Shown: positions 52,198 through 61,277 of the stretch, in pieces
Position numbering within the stretch: the first letter of the stretch is position 1
Layout: every line of letters starts with the position of its first letter
Assembly: GCF_008122265.1 (NCBI RefSeq)
Contig: NZ_CP043042.1
Coordinates: forward strand, 496,001-560,000
Direction: 5' to 3'
From: Marinobacter fonticola
GTDB lineage: Bacteria; Pseudomonadota; Gammaproteobacteria; Pseudomonadales; Oleiphilaceae
Length of the DNA: 64,000 nucleotides
The notes under the pieces: model-generated
Seen by the model: only the letters and a program-made list of their open reading frames with translations
Told to the model about the DNA's origin: nothing
The model's database searches: none
Translations under genes and position numbers: made by a program

Positions 52198-53175
52198 CTA
52201 GAATTCGATGCTTTCCCGGATGGCCTCGTAGACCTTCAGGTCGTTGGGCAAGTACTCTTTTTCGAGCACCAGCGGGAAGGGCGTGTCCATCCCGGTAACC
52301 CGTGCAATCGGGGATTCCAGGTAGAGGAAACAGCGTTCCTGGATGGTGGCGGCGATCTCGCTGGCAAAGCCGCCGGTCAGCGGGGCTTCGTGCGTGACCA
52401 CCAGACGCCCGGTCTTGAAGACCGAATCGGCGACGGTTTCCACATCCCAGGGCAGGATGGTGCGCAGGTCGATGACTTCACAGGAGATGCCGTCCTTTTC
52501 CGCTTTCTCGACGGCTTTTTCGATGACCTCCATTTGCGCGCCCCAGCCCAGCACGGTGACGTCCTTACCTTCTTTGAGTACCTCGGCTTCGCCCAGGGGC
52601 AGCTGGTACTCGCCTTCCGGGACCTCGCCGACGGACGCGCGATAGAGGCGTTTGGGTTCGAAGAACAGGGTAGGGTTGGGGTCGTGAATCGATGCTAGAA
52701 GCAGGCCCTTGGCCTGATGCGGATTGCGCGGTACGACGATTTTCAGGCCCGGTGTATGCGCGAAATAGGCTTCCGGAGACTGGGAGTGGTACAGGCCCCC
52801 GGCGATGCCGCCGCCATAAGGGGCGCGAATGGTCAGGCCGCCCACATCGAACAGGCTGCCTGAGCGGTAGCGGAACTTGGCCGACTCGTTCACGATCTGG
52901 TCGAATGCGGGAAAGATGTAGTCCGCAAACTGGATCTCGGCGACCGGGATCGAGCCCTGTGCCGCCAGGCCGTTGGCGAAGCCAACGATACCTTGCTCCA
53001 CCAGCGGTGTATTGAAACACCGGGCCTTGCCGTACTTCTGCTGCAGGTTGCTGGTGGCCCGGAAGACGCCGCCGAAAATGCCGACATCCTCACCAAAACA
53101 CAGTACCCGGTCGTTGCCGGCCATCGCGATATCCAGGGCATCGTTGATGGCCTGGAGCATATTCATCTTCGCCAT
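52198..53175 (-). CDS. bkdA2: Branched-chain 2-oxoacid dehydrogenase E1 beta subunit
   Basis: A 325-residue transketolase-like subunit. Recognisable are [31 protein letters not shown], the [19 protein letters not shown] segment, [19 protein letters not shown] and [12 protein letters not shown], all typical of E1beta of branched-chain dehydrogenase, and the C-terminal transketolase domain ([19 protein letters not shown]). It forms the thiamine-diphosphate site with E1alpha. Its start is 1 base from the E1alpha stop with GGGAGGGG in the end of that gene, so translation is coupled. Confidence 0.93.
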   Translation of the reverse strand: MAKMNMLQAINDALDIAMAGNDRVLCFGEDVGIFGGVFRATSNLQQKYGKARCFNTPLVEQGIVGFANGLAAQGSIPVAEIQFADYIFPAFDQIVNESAKFRYRSGSLFDVGGLTIRAPYGGGIAGGLYHSQSPEAYFAHTPGLKIVVPRNPHQAKGLLLASIHDPNPTLFFEPKRLYRASVGEVPEGEYQLPLGEAEVLKEGKDVTVLGWGAQMEVIEKAVEKAEKDGISCEVIDLRTILPWDVETVADSVFKTGRLVVTHEAPLTGGFASEIAATIQERCFLYLESPIARVTGMDTPFPLVLEKEYLPNDLKVYEAIRESIEF

Positions 53176-53176
53176 G

Positions 53177-54373
53177 TTAAGCCCCTCCCTTTGCCGTTAT
53201 GGCTGGATCGTTCGCGCTCTTGGGATAGTCATCCGGGTATTTGCGGATGTGGGCCTTGAGCTTCTCGAACTGGGCGTTCAGCATCGGCGGCACCTGATCA
53301 TAGACATCGGTGATCAAGGACTCGAGTGGCGGCGGCGGGCGTTTCTGGGCGCGTTTCATGGTTTCCAGTACTTCGCGGCGCAGGTCTTCCTGGATTTTCT
53401 TTTCGTCGTCCTCGGTCCACCATTTGTGCTTCTCCATCCAGCGCTGCATGCGCAGGAGTGGGTCTTTCTCGCGCCAGGCGGTCTCTTCGTCCTTGCTGCG
53501 GTAGCCGGAGGGGTCGTCCGACGACGAGTGCGCCGCGAGACGGTAAGTCATGGCTTCGACCAGTACAGGGCGGTTCTCTTCCACCGCCATTTTACGGGCC
53601 AGGCGAGTGGCTTCGTAGACAGCCAGAACGTCGTTGCCGTCGACGCGAATGACATCCATCTTGTAGCCATAAGCCCGGGGCGCTACGCCATCGGCCGCGA
53701 ACTGTTCGACGGCCGGGGTGGAAATGGCATAACCGTTGTTACGGCAGAAGAAAATGACCGGTACGCGATGCACGGCGGCCATGTTGAGGGCGGCGTGGAA
53801 GTCGCCTTCCGATGCGGCGCCTTCGCCGAAATAGGTGATCGTGCACTCACCCTTGCCGGCCAGTTTTTGGCCGTAGGCGTAGCCGGTGGCCTGGGGAATC
53901 TGGGTGGCTAGGGGGGATGAAATGGTCATGTAGTGCAGGTTGCTCGAGCCATAGTGAACCGGCATCTGACGACCCTTGCCGTAGTCCAGCTCGTTACCGA
54001 ACAGCTGATTCATGAACTCGTCGATGGTGTAGCCACGGTAAGCGAGCGAGCCTTGTTCCCGGTACTGGGCCATGATCATGTCGGTATCGTCCAGGGCAGC
54101 GGTACTGCCGATTACGGCGGCTTCCTCCCCGGTGCACTGCATGTAGAAGCTCAGGCGCCCCTGGCGCTGGGCGGCGAGCATGCGCTCGTCGAGTACCCGC
54201 GTCATCACCATCGCGCGATAGATGCGTAGGGCTTTGTCCTTGTCGATATCAGGCGCTTTGGCGCCCTTGTAGAGGGAGCCGTCCTGCTTGAGAAGCTTGA
54301 ATGTGGGAATGTGAAATTCCGCACCGTCGGTAAAAGACGGAGAATAAACAACCTTGGATTTTGTTGTTGTCAT
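53177..54373 (-). CDS. bkdA1: Branched-chain 2-oxoacid dehydrogenase E1 alpha subunit
   Basis: A 398-residue thiamine-diphosphate enzyme. The cofactor motif is [19 protein letters not shown] (about 181-199) with the later [18 protein letters not shown]-like entry is [10 protein letters not shown]. The loop [16 protein letters not shown] (about 278-293) retains serines at the places equivalent to the two regulatory phosphoserines of mammalian BCKDH E1alpha (HSTSDD...YRS). The ATG at 54373 has AGGAAGAGGA directly upstream; the longer frame to 54427 adds an implausible leader. It decarboxylates the keto acids of valine, leucine and isoleucine. First gene of the operon E1alpha-E1beta-E2-kinase. 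Confidence 0.94.
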   Translation of the reverse strand: MTTTKSKVVYSPSFTDGAEFHIPTFKLLKQDGSLYKGAKAPDIDKDKALRIYRAMVMTRVLDERMLAAQRQGRLSFYMQCTGEEAAVIGSTAALDDTDMIMAQYREQGSLAYRGYTIDEFMNQLFGNELDYGKGRQMPVHYGSSNLHYMTISSPLATQIPQATGYAYGQKLAGKGECTITYFGEGAASEGDFHAALNMAAVHRVPVIFFCRNNGYAISTPAVEQFAADGVAPRAYGYKMDVIRVDGNDVLAVYEATRLARKMAVEENRPVLVEAMTYRLAAHSSSDDPSGYRSKDEETAWREKDPLLRMQRWMEKHKWWTEDDEKKIQEDLRREVLETMKRAQKRPPPPLESLITDVYDQVPPMLNAQFEKLKAHIRKYPDDYPKSANDPAITAKGGA

Positions 54374-54455
54374 AATCCTCTTCCTGGGGTGGTGGCTTGA
54401 GGAACAAGATGCCCCTTGTGAGGGCACCCATTTACGTGAGCCGCTGTTCCATCCA

Positions 54456-54495
54456 GTTCTATCGAGTTCTATCCAGAGTATAGAAAGTATAGAAC
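54456..54495. promoter_or_regulatory. Symmetrical cluster of four GTTCTAT/ATAGAAC half-sites upstream of the bkd operon
   Basis: GTTCTAT occurs at 54466-54472 and 54456-54462, exactly 10 bases apart, and its complement ATAGAA(A/C) occurs at 54480-54486 and 54489-54495, 9 bases apart. The whole forms a near-symmetric 40-base array, 83 bases upstream of the E1alpha start. It looks like a double operator for a dimeric or tetrameric regulator, whose gene is not next to the operon. The rest of 54374-54723 contains no gene. Confidence 0.7.
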
Positions 54496-54723
54496 GCAGA
54501 GCGCAGCCCGCTGGATATCCGCCTGGAGTCTGTGTCGACCCTCAGGCGAAAGCCAGCGAAACTGGGCTCTGCGCCGCATTTTCCGGTGATCGACCGGGGC
54601 GCGGCAGGGCTCTTTGGGGCTAACTTGTGGGTTTGGATAAAACCGACTTGAATCAGCCAGTGTTGACCTTAACGTAAAGTGCTGGCTTGGGGTAGTGTCA
54701 AGTGATCGAACTTTGGTTCTCGT

Positions 54724-56004
54724 TTAGGCAACGACACCGGATCGAAACAAGACTGCAATGGCGGCTTCGTCCAGTTCAAGGTCTTCCGTTAACAAGGTCT
54801 GGGTATGTGCGCCAAGGCCGGGCGGTGCCGCTCGATAGGCGGCCGGGGTTGCGCTGAATTTTGCCGGATAGGCAATGGTGGGAATGGCGTAGCCATCGGC
54901 TCGCTCGAGGGGAACGACCATCTCACGGGCGCTCACCTGGGGGTCTTCGAAAACTTCCGGGATGGTATTGATGGGACCGCAGGGCACCTTCGCCATTTCC
55001 AGCAGGTGAATAATGTGCTCGCGTGAGTAGTGGGCCAGCCGTTCTTCCAATGTGGCCTCAAGGGCGGAACGGTTTGCGACCCGGTCGGCGTTGGTGCGGA
55101 ACCTTGCGTCCTGACCTGTCGCATCAAGCGCCAAAACGTCGCACAGCGATCGGAATTGCCGGTCGTTGCCGCAGGCGATAATCACGTGGCCATCCTGCAC
55201 CGGATAAGCTCGGTAGGGCACCAGGTTAGGGTGATGATTGCCCATCGGGCGAGGCGTACGTTTGCCCACGAGCCAGTTGGAACCCTGGTTGGCAAGCATT
55301 GCTACCTGGCAATCCAGCAGGGCGCAGTCGATATACTGGCCCTCACCGGTTCGATCCCGGTGCGCGATGGCGGCGAGGATCGAGGTGGCAGCGTACATGC
55401 CGGTGAATTCATCGGCGATGGCAACGCCGGTCTTTAACGGTTCGCTGCGTTGATCCCCATTATCCGGCTGACCGGTAATGCTCATCAGCCCGCCCATGCC
55501 CTGAATCAGAAAATCATAGCCAGCGCGTTGGGCGTAGGGGCCGGTCTGGCCGAAGCCGGTGATAGAGCAATACACTAAGCGCGGGTTGAGCTCTCGCAGC
55601 GTGTCGTAGTCCAGGCCGTACTTCTTTAGGCCGCCGACCTTGAAGTTCTCCACCAGAATATCGGCGGAGCGGGCCAGCTTGCGGATCAGGTTCGCCCCTT
55701 CGGGCTTTGAGAAGTCGACACAGACCGACTCCTTGTTGCGATTGCAGCAGGTGAAGTAGGCGGCATCGGAGGCGCCGGACGATGGGTCTTCTATACTACC
55801 GCTACTGCGCGTCAAAAAGGGTGGGCCCCAGCGACGGGTGTCGTCGCCGATCAGGCTTTCAATCTTAATCACCCGGGCGCCCAAGTCCGCAAGAATCTGC
55901 GTGGCCCAAGGGCCGGCCAGAATGCGGCTCAGGTCCAGAACGGTCAGATGACTGAGTGGTCCCTGGCGTGCCGTCGTGGGAGGCGCTGGATTGGATTGAT
56001 CCAT
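54724..56004 (-). CDS. Family III CoA transferase (CaiB/BaiF), probable glutarate CoA transferase
   Basis: A 426-residue class III acyl-CoA:carboxylate CoA transferase. Signatures are HLTVLDLSRILAGPWATQILADLGARVIKIE, GDDTRRWGPPF, RNKESVCVDFSKPEG, LVENFKVGGLKKYGLDY and the aspartate-containing GYDFLIQGMGGLMSITG, the catalytic nucleophile region. Next to glutaryl-CoA dehydrogenase it probably makes glutaryl-CoA from glutarate and succinyl-CoA, as its counterparts do in lysine/glutarate degradation. It is 67 bases downstream of gcdH on the same strand. Substrate inferred from context. Confidence 0.88.
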   Translation of the reverse strand: MDQSNPAPPTTARQGPLSHLTVLDLSRILAGPWATQILADLGARVIKIESLIGDDTRRWGPPFLTRSSGSIEDPSSGASDAAYFTCCNRNKESVCVDFSKPEGANLIRKLARSADILVENFKVGGLKKYGLDYDTLRELNPRLVYCSITGFGQTGPYAQRAGYDFLIQGMGGLMSITGQPDNGDQRSEPLKTGVAIADEFTGMYAATSILAAIAHRDRTGEGQYIDCALLDCQVAMLANQGSNWLVGKRTPRPMGNHHPNLVPYRAYPVQDGHVIIACGNDRQFRSLCDVLALDATGQDARFRTNADRVANRSALEATLEERLAHYSREHIIHLLEMAKVPCGPINTIPEVFEDPQVSAREMVVPLERADGYAIPTIAYPAKFSATPAAYRAAPPGLGAHTQTLLTEDLELDEAAIAVLFRSGVVA

Positions 56005-56071
56005 GGAACACTCTCTCCGTTGCCCATTGGGATGCGCCGGACGTTATCGCGCCCGGCGGCCCCGGTCGGGT

Positions 56072-57259
56072 TTAGCAGGTAAACGCCTGGATGCCCGTCT
56101 GAGCACGGCCCAGGATCAGGGCGTGCACGTCGTGGGTCCCCTCGTAGGTGTTGACCGCTTCCAGATTCACCATATGGCGGATGACGCCGTACTCGTCGGA
56201 TACGCCGTTGCCGCCGAGCATGTCGCGGGCCGTCCGTGCGATATCCAGCGCCTTGCCGCAGGAATTGCGCTTCATCAGCGACGTGATCTCCACGGCGGCC
56301 TTCTCTTCATCCTTTAATCGACCCAGCCTCAGACAGCCCTGCAGGCCCAGGGTGATTTCCGTCTGCATGTCCGCCAGCTTCTTCTGGATCAGCTGGTTAG
56401 CGGCCAGTGGGCGGCCGAATTGCTTGCGGTCGAGCACGTATTGGCGCGCCGCCGTCCAGCAGAATTCAGCGGCACCCAGGGCGCCCCAGGCAATGCCGTA
56501 ACGGGCGGAATTCAGGCAGGTGAAGGGGCCACGCAGGCCGGTGACGTCCGGGAACATGTTCTCTTCCGGCACGAAGACTTCATCCATCGCGATCTCGCCG
56601 GTGATGGAGGCGCGCAGGCTCACCTTGCCGTGGATGGCCGGGGCGCTCAATCCCTTCATGCCCTTGTCGAGGATGAAGCCGCGGATCTTGCCATCCTCGG
56701 TCTTGCCCCAGACTACGAACACGTCGGCGATTGGGCTGTTGGTGATCCAGATCTTGCTGCCGCTCAGCTTGTAGCCACCGTCGACTTTCTTGGCGCGGGT
56801 TTCCATGCTGCCGGGGTCGGAGCCGTGATTCGGCTCGGTCAGGCCGAAACAGCCAATCCACTCGCCGCTGGCCAGCTTAGGCAGATACTTCTGCTTCTGC
56901 GCTTCGGAGCCGAATTCGTTGATCGGCACCATCACCAGGGAAGACTGCACGCTCATCATGGAGCGGTAGCCGGAATCCACCCGCTCGACTTCGCGGGCGA
57001 TCAGGCCGTAGGACACGTAGTTGAGGCCCGCGCCGCCGTACTGCTCGGGGATGGTGGCGCCCAGCAGGCCCAGTTCGCCCATCTCACGAAAGATCTTCGG
57101 ATCGGTGTTTTCGTTGCGGAAGGCATCCAGAACGCGGGTGGCCAGCTTGTCCTGGGCGTAGCTATGGGCGGTATCCCGCACCATGCGTTCTTCTTCCTCA
57201 AGCTGGTCGTCCAGCAGTAGAGGGCTTAACCAGTTGAATTCGGCGTCGGAGCGGCTCAT
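56072..57259 (-). CDS. gcdH: Glutaryl-CoA dehydrogenase
   Basis: A 395-residue acyl-CoA dehydrogenase of the glutaryl-CoA type. Typical segments: [38 protein letters not shown] (in parts), [17 protein letters not shown], the [18 protein letters not shown] stretch, [16 protein letters not shown], and the catalytic glutamate in [20 protein letters not shown]. It oxidatively decarboxylates glutaryl-CoA to crotonyl-CoA in lysine, tryptophan and glutarate catabolism. It is the first gene of the gcdH-CoA-transferase unit and faces a LysR regulator. Confidence 0.94.
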   Translation of the reverse strand: MSRSDAEFNWLSPLLLDDQLEEEERMVRDTAHSYAQDKLATRVLDAFRNENTDPKIFREMGELGLLGATIPEQYGGAGLNYVSYGLIAREVERVDSGYRSMMSVQSSLVMVPINEFGSEAQKQKYLPKLASGEWIGCFGLTEPNHGSDPGSMETRAKKVDGGYKLSGSKIWITNSPIADVFVVWGKTEDGKIRGFILDKGMKGLSAPAIHGKVSLRASITGEIAMDEVFVPEENMFPDVTGLRGPFTCLNSARYGIAWGALGAAEFCWTAARQYVLDRKQFGRPLAANQLIQKKLADMQTEITLGLQGCLRLGRLKDEEKAAVEITSLMKRNSCGKALDIARTARDMLGGNGVSDEYGVIRHMVNLEAVNTYEGTHDVHALILGRAQTGIQAFTC

Positions 57260-57373
57260 TGTTCGTTAACCTCACTTGAGAATTTGTTGACTTTTTAGTC
57301 TGCTGCTCTGAAAAGGGCTTTGTTACGGTATAATTGGATAATAAAGAAACAACTGATCTTTACTCAAACGATA

Positions 57374-57400
57374 ATATTTCATTCCATTGTGCTAAAATAT
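57374..57400. promoter_or_regulatory. Possible LysR-type binding site upstream of gcdH and its regulator
   Basis: ATATTT (57374-57379) and AAATAT (57395-57400) are complementary around 15 bases (a T-N11-A-like arrangement) in the AT-rich 182-base divergent region. The site lies 42 bases upstream of the LysR-gene start, where autoregulatory sites of this family usually lie. Confidence 0.45.
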
Positions 57401-57441
57401 CACTTCATAATTCGTGCGGCAGCCAGGAGCAGAGAGATTGC

Positions 57442-58332
57442 ATGCGTCGTAAAGTACCCAGTACAACGGTCCTGATGGGCTTCGAAGCGGCGGCCCGGCA
57501 CGTTAGTTTTACCGAAGCGGCCCAGGAACTGTCGTTGACTCAGAGCGCCATCTGTCGTCAGATCGCCTCCCTTGAAGAGTTTCTTGGTGTCAAGCTGTTT
57601 CGGCGCGGCCGCCAAGGTGTGCGGCTGACGCAAGCCGGCGAGAGCTACCATCGCCTGGTGGCGCAGCGTCTCAACGAGATTGAGCGCGACACGCTATCGG
57701 TCATGGGTAATCATGGCACGGAAAACGCACTTGAGCTTGCCGTAGTGCCCACGTTCGGCACCCGCTGGCTAATTCCTCGCCTGCGCAAGTTCAGGGCGCT
57801 GCACCCGAATATTACGGTGAACATGACCAACAAGACGCGGCCGTTCCTGTTCTCGGATACACCGTTCGACGCTGCTATTTACTTCGGCAATGGCGATTGG
57901 TCGGGCACCGAGACCACTTTGTTGATGTACGAGCGGCCGGTGCCGGTGTGCAGTCCGGAGCTGATTGCTCCAGCTACATCGCTGGCTTACGACGACATTG
58001 TGAACTATCCGTTGCTGCAGCAGACCACACGACCCTATGCCTGGCGGGAATGGTTTCGGTCGCTGGATATGCGCGTCGAGCGGGATATGTCCGGCCCACG
58101 CTTCGAGCTGTTCACGATGTTGGCGGAGGCTGCCGCCCACGGCATGGGCATCGCCCTGATTCCAGCGTTTCTGATCGAGCGGGAACTGCAGTCGGGCCAA
58201 TTGATCGTGCCGGTTTCGCACAGCTTCCGCAGTAAAGGTGGCTACCATTTTGTATTGCCCGATCTTCGGAAAGACAACGAAACGGTCAACCATTTCAGGG
58301 AGTGGGTGTTGAGTGAAGGTGAGTTTGCCTGA
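57442..58332 (+). CDS. LysR-family regulator (GcvA-like subgroup), probable gcdH regulator
   Basis: A 296-residue LysR-type protein. Residues 1-60 form the winged helix-turn-helix (LMGFEAAARHVSFTEAAQELSLTQSAICRQI, in segments), followed by the linker helix and the effector-binding domain (ALELAVVPTFGTRWLIPRLRKF, FDAAIYFGNGDW, LLQQTTRPYAWREWF). The start at ATG 57442 with GAGAGA upstream is chosen; an upstream TTG at 57334 would add 36 residues without homology to the family. Divergent from gcdH, it resembles the glutarate-responsive activator GcdR of pseudomonads by position. Confidence 0.88.
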   Translation: MRRKVPSTTVLMGFEAAARHVSFTEAAQELSLTQSAICRQIASLEEFLGVKLFRRGRQGVRLTQAGESYHRLVAQRLNEIERDTLSVMGNHGTENALELAVVPTFGTRWLIPRLRKFRALHPNITVNMTNKTRPFLFSDTPFDAAIYFGNGDWSGTETTLLMYERPVPVCSPELIAPATSLAYDDIVNYPLLQQTTRPYAWREWFRSLDMRVERDMSGPRFELFTMLAEAAAHGMGIALIPAFLIERELQSGQLIVPVSHSFRSKGGYHFVLPDLRKDNETVNHFREWVLSEGEFA

Positions 58333-58434
58333 GTGATGGAAGCCTAATGACGCTAGACCATTGCGCTATGCCGGATTAACCAACCGCCCCCTCCTTGGAA
58401 CGGCTGCGCAACTGGATAAGGCCCTTGTAAAACC

Positions 58435-59643
58435 TTGATTGACGCTCCAAAAAATCGTCAGAAAAGCGATAACAGGCTTAACTTCCGCATCATTTGTATT
58501 GCAATGACGGCAGCTTTCCTGGCGCAATCCATGTTGCTCGTGGCGATTCCGGTCCACGCGCTGGATCTGCATGCCTCGCCGCTGGAACTCGGGGCCATCT
58601 TTAGTGCGCCGGCCATCCTGCCGCTGTTTTTTGCCATTCCCATGGGTGGCTTCGTGTCTCACCGGGGTGGGCGTTTCTCTATCATTTCGGGAGCGGTGGT
58701 GACGGTGGTGGGGATTGGCCTGATCCTGGCGCTCCCCTCCATTCCAGGTCTTTTTATAGCTCAGCTGTTGATCGGTCTGGCCCAGATGCAAATGGTGCTG
58801 GCGGCGCAAACCGTCGTTTCCAGTCTGGGCACCGGCAAGACGCTGGAGAACTATTTCGGCTGGTACACCACTTGGCTGTCCGGCGGTCAGGTGATCGGTC
58901 CGCTGCTGGCCGGTGGTTTGATCGATTTGTATGGCACCGCAGAGCCGGCGTTTTACGCCATGGCTCTGTTGTCGCTGGTGGGCGCTTTCCTCGCGCTAGG
59001 GTTGATCGGCGATGCCCGCGAAGGCCGAGCCACAGATCGATCCGTCAGCGGTTTTCTCGCCCAGGGGAGACTGCTGAAAACCAACCGCGGCGTACAGGTT
59101 TCCATCGCCGTCACTATGGCAGCGATGTTCGCCCTTACGGTCCATGGCAGTTACCTACCGGTCTATCTCGATGGTTTGGGGCTCGGAGCCTCCACCATCG
59201 GCTTTCTCGTCAGTTTGCGCGCAATCGCTTCCATGCTGGTTCGCCCTTTCACCGGGCGTATTATTTCCATACTCGGCGGTCGCGAAACCACGGTGTTGTT
59301 CTCCGTCGTGGCCATGACCGTCGGCCTTGGCTTCACCGGTAGCGTTCACGCGGTCGTAGCCTTGGGTCTGCTGTCCGTGCTGGTCGGCATCGGTGCGGGG
59401 CTATCGCAGCCGTTGTCCATGGTTCTACTGGCCGAAAGCGTTGACAGCGAACAGCGCTCCGGCGCACTGGGCATGCGGCTGATGGGGAACAGGGCGGTGA
59501 AACTCATTGCGCCGCTGCTGTTCGGGGCGGTATTTGCCATGGCTGGGTTCGGTGTGGCGTTTATGGTGGGCGGGGTGACTGTCGGCGTTTGTGGGATCTT
59601 GCTGTACTGGATTGTGCGGCGGTTGGGGGTGGAATCCGCATGA
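58435..59643 (+). CDS. MFS transporter of unknown substrate
   Basis: A 402-residue transporter with twelve helices. The loop 2-3 signature appears as GGFVSHRGGRFSIISGAVV, and helix 5 region as YFGWYTTWLSGGQVIGPLLAGGLIDL; the second half repeats the fold with VRPFTGRIISILGGRETTV. It may export or import small molecules; no substrate is visible. The start is uncertain: TTG at 58435 begins the frame and ATG 58504 is the first methionine codon near helix 1. It follows the LysR gene by 102 bases in the same direction and may be in its operon. Confidence 0.8.
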   Translation: MIDAPKNRQKSDNRLNFRIICIAMTAAFLAQSMLLVAIPVHALDLHASPLELGAIFSAPAILPLFFAIPMGGFVSHRGGRFSIISGAVVTVVGIGLILALPSIPGLFIAQLLIGLAQMQMVLAAQTVVSSLGTGKTLENYFGWYTTWLSGGQVIGPLLAGGLIDLYGTAEPAFYAMALLSLVGAFLALGLIGDAREGRATDRSVSGFLAQGRLLKTNRGVQVSIAVTMAAMFALTVHGSYLPVYLDGLGLGASTIGFLVSLRAIASMLVRPFTGRIISILGGRETTVLFSVVAMTVGLGFTGSVHAVVALGLLSVLVGIGAGLSQPLSMVLLAESVDSEQRSGALGMRLMGNRAVKLIAPLLFGAVFAMAGFGVAFMVGGVTVGVCGILLYWIVRRLGVESA

Positions 59644-59708
59644 TCGAGGCTGAGTCTGCAGGAAGCTTCCAACTCGAGGTGGGGCCTGTAAACTCGCGAC
59701 GGGGCCCG

Positions 59709-59739
59709 TAAAAAGGGCGAGGCTATGATCCATCGCCCT
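59709..59739 (-). terminator. Rho-independent terminator of thiG
   Basis: Read on the minus strand, AGGGCGA (complement of 59733-59739) pairs with TCGCCCT (complement of 59714-59720), followed by TTTTTA (complement of 59709-59714). The 7-base GC-rich stem and T-run fit an intrinsic terminator just after the thiG stop. On the plus strand the stem could also limit the MFS transcript, but without a T-run. Confidence 0.75.
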
Positions 59740-59754
59740 AAGGTCGCTAAACTC

Positions 59755-60546
59755 TCAGCCGATTAAACCCGCCGTCGGTGACGAGGGATTCGCGCGCACT
59801 CGACGTGGCATGCGTTCAGCCAGGTACGCGCGGCGCCCGGCTTCTATCGCCATGCGCATGGCGCCCGCCATCAGAATGGGTTGCTTGGCGTGGGCAATGG
59901 CGGAATTCATTAATACGCCGGCACACCCTAGTTCCATCGCGAGCGCCGCATCGGAGGCGGTGCCAATGCCCGCATCGACGATGACGGGCACCTCCAGGCC
60001 GTCGAGTATGATCGTCAGCGCATGAGGGTTGGATAGCCCTAAACCGGAGCCGATTAACGAACCCAGGGGCATCACGGCACAGCAACCTATCCGTTCCAGC
60101 TCTTTAGCAACGATGGGGTCGTCATTGGTGTAGACCATCACGTCGAAGCCGTCTTGAATCAGCTCCTCGGCCGCCTTTAAGGTTTCCACAACGTTGGGGT
60201 ACAGCGTGTTGTCGTCCCCGAGCACCTCAAGCTTGACGAGGTTATGACCGTCGAGCAGCTCCCGAGCCAGTTTGCAGGTGCGGACGGCATCCTTGGCCGT
60301 GTAACAGCCGGCGGTGTTGGGCAGCAGCGTATAACGTTCGGGCGAGATCACGTCCAGGAGGTTGGGACCCTCGTCTTGACCGAGGTTGGTGCGGCGTACC
60401 GCAAAGGTCACAATTTCAGCGCCGCTTTCAGAGACTGCAAGGGCGGTCTCATCGAAGTCACGGTACTTGCCCGTCCCCACAAGCAGTCGGGAACTGAACG
60501 TCCGTCCAGCGATTTTAAGCGGCTTATCTGCAACAGCTTTTTGCAT
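59755..60546 (-). CDS. thiG: Thiazole synthase
   Basis: A 263-residue TIM-barrel enzyme. The Schiff-base lysine lies in [12 protein letters not shown], with [13 protein letters not shown] at the start, [43 protein letters not shown] and [20 protein letters not shown] later. It makes the thiazole phosphate of thiamine from deoxyxylulose-5-phosphate, ThiS-thiocarboxylate and dehydroglycine. AAGGA lies 8 bases upstream of the ATG. ThiS, usually adjacent, is not encoded in the 205 bases upstream or just downstream, and no TPP-riboswitch motif is visible, so the gene is separated from its partners. Confidence 0.94.
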   Translation of the reverse strand: MQKAVADKPLKIAGRTFSSRLLVGTGKYRDFDETALAVSESGAEIVTFAVRRTNLGQDEGPNLLDVISPERYTLLPNTAGCYTAKDAVRTCKLARELLDGHNLVKLEVLGDDNTLYPNVVETLKAAEELIQDGFDVMVYTNDDPIVAKELERIGCCAVMPLGSLIGSGLGLSNPHALTIILDGLEVPVIVDAGIGTASDAALAMELGCAGVLMNSAIAHAKQPILMAGAMRMAIEAGRRAYLAERMPRRVRANPSSPTAGLIG

Positions 60547-60751
60547 GTCGTTTCCTTGGGTTTACCCCCGCCCCGGTACTGCGGATATCTTCGTAGGTTG
60601 TTACAGGTGCGTTGGTTGGCACCGTAACGGCTCCCCGAGGCGGTTCTTTCAGTAGTTTCCAGATGTTTCGTCGGCAACGGGCGCTGGGAGGGCGCGAAGT
60701 GTCGCCCGATTGGCCGAGACAGCGCGCCTATTTCCTTAGTCCCGTGCCTGG

Positions 60752-61207
60752 TTATGCCTCTGGATGTCCAGCGAGAAAGCTGGCGTTCTGCGGCTGCTCC
60801 AGGCAAGCGGCGATGGCTTTGATGCCGGCCTTGGCGACTTGGGCGTCCTGGTCGGGCTTGACGCCCGAGACGCCGATGCTGCCGGCCACCTGGCCGTTCT
60901 GGATCACAGGCACACCGCCGGTGAGCAGGCCCTCAAGCGGCGCGGAGAGAAAGGCATTCCGGCCGTTATTGATCATGTCCTCGAAGACCGCCGTTTCCTT
61001 GCGTCCGATGGCGGCGCTACGGGCTTTTTCTATGGCCACATTCACCGTGAAGGGTGCTACGTCGTCCAGCCGCCGCAAGCCCAATAAATGACCGCCGTCG
61101 TCGGCCACCGCTATCGTGACCGCCCAGCCATTGGCTTCGGCTTCTTTTTGAGCGCCGTCAAGAATCGCGCTGACGTCGGTCAACGCCAGCACCGGTTTTG
61201 TTTTCAT
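60752..61207 (-). CDS. GlcG/HbpS-family protein
   Basis: A 151-residue protein of the GlcG/HbpS (DUF336) family. The hallmarks are VTIAVADDGGHLLGLRRLDDV, AIEKARSAA (lysine/threonine heme-contact region in HbpS), PLEGLLTGGVPVIQNGQVAGSIGVSG and DAQVAKAG. Members bind heme or other cofactors, or accompany glycolate and cobalamin-linked genes; the function here is open. It is 70 bases downstream of the purine permease gene on the same strand and could belong to that unit. Confidence 0.85.
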   Translation of the reverse strand: MKTKPVLALTDVSAILDGAQKEAEANGWAVTIAVADDGGHLLGLRRLDDVAPFTVNVAIEKARSAAIGRKETAVFEDMINNGRNAFLSAPLEGLLTGGVPVIQNGQVAGSIGVSGVKPDQDAQVAKAGIKAIAACLEQPQNASFLAGHPEA

Positions 61208-61277
61208 AATAGGGTCCTTGGTTCGTCACTGTTTGTTATTGAATGTCGGAGTTAATCGTTAAATAGCGAGTCTCGAC

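Noticed and set aside
60547..60751. Possible TPP riboswitch or thiS upstream of thiG
   Set aside because: No thi-box-like sequence and no short frame ending in Gly-Gly was found on the minus strand.
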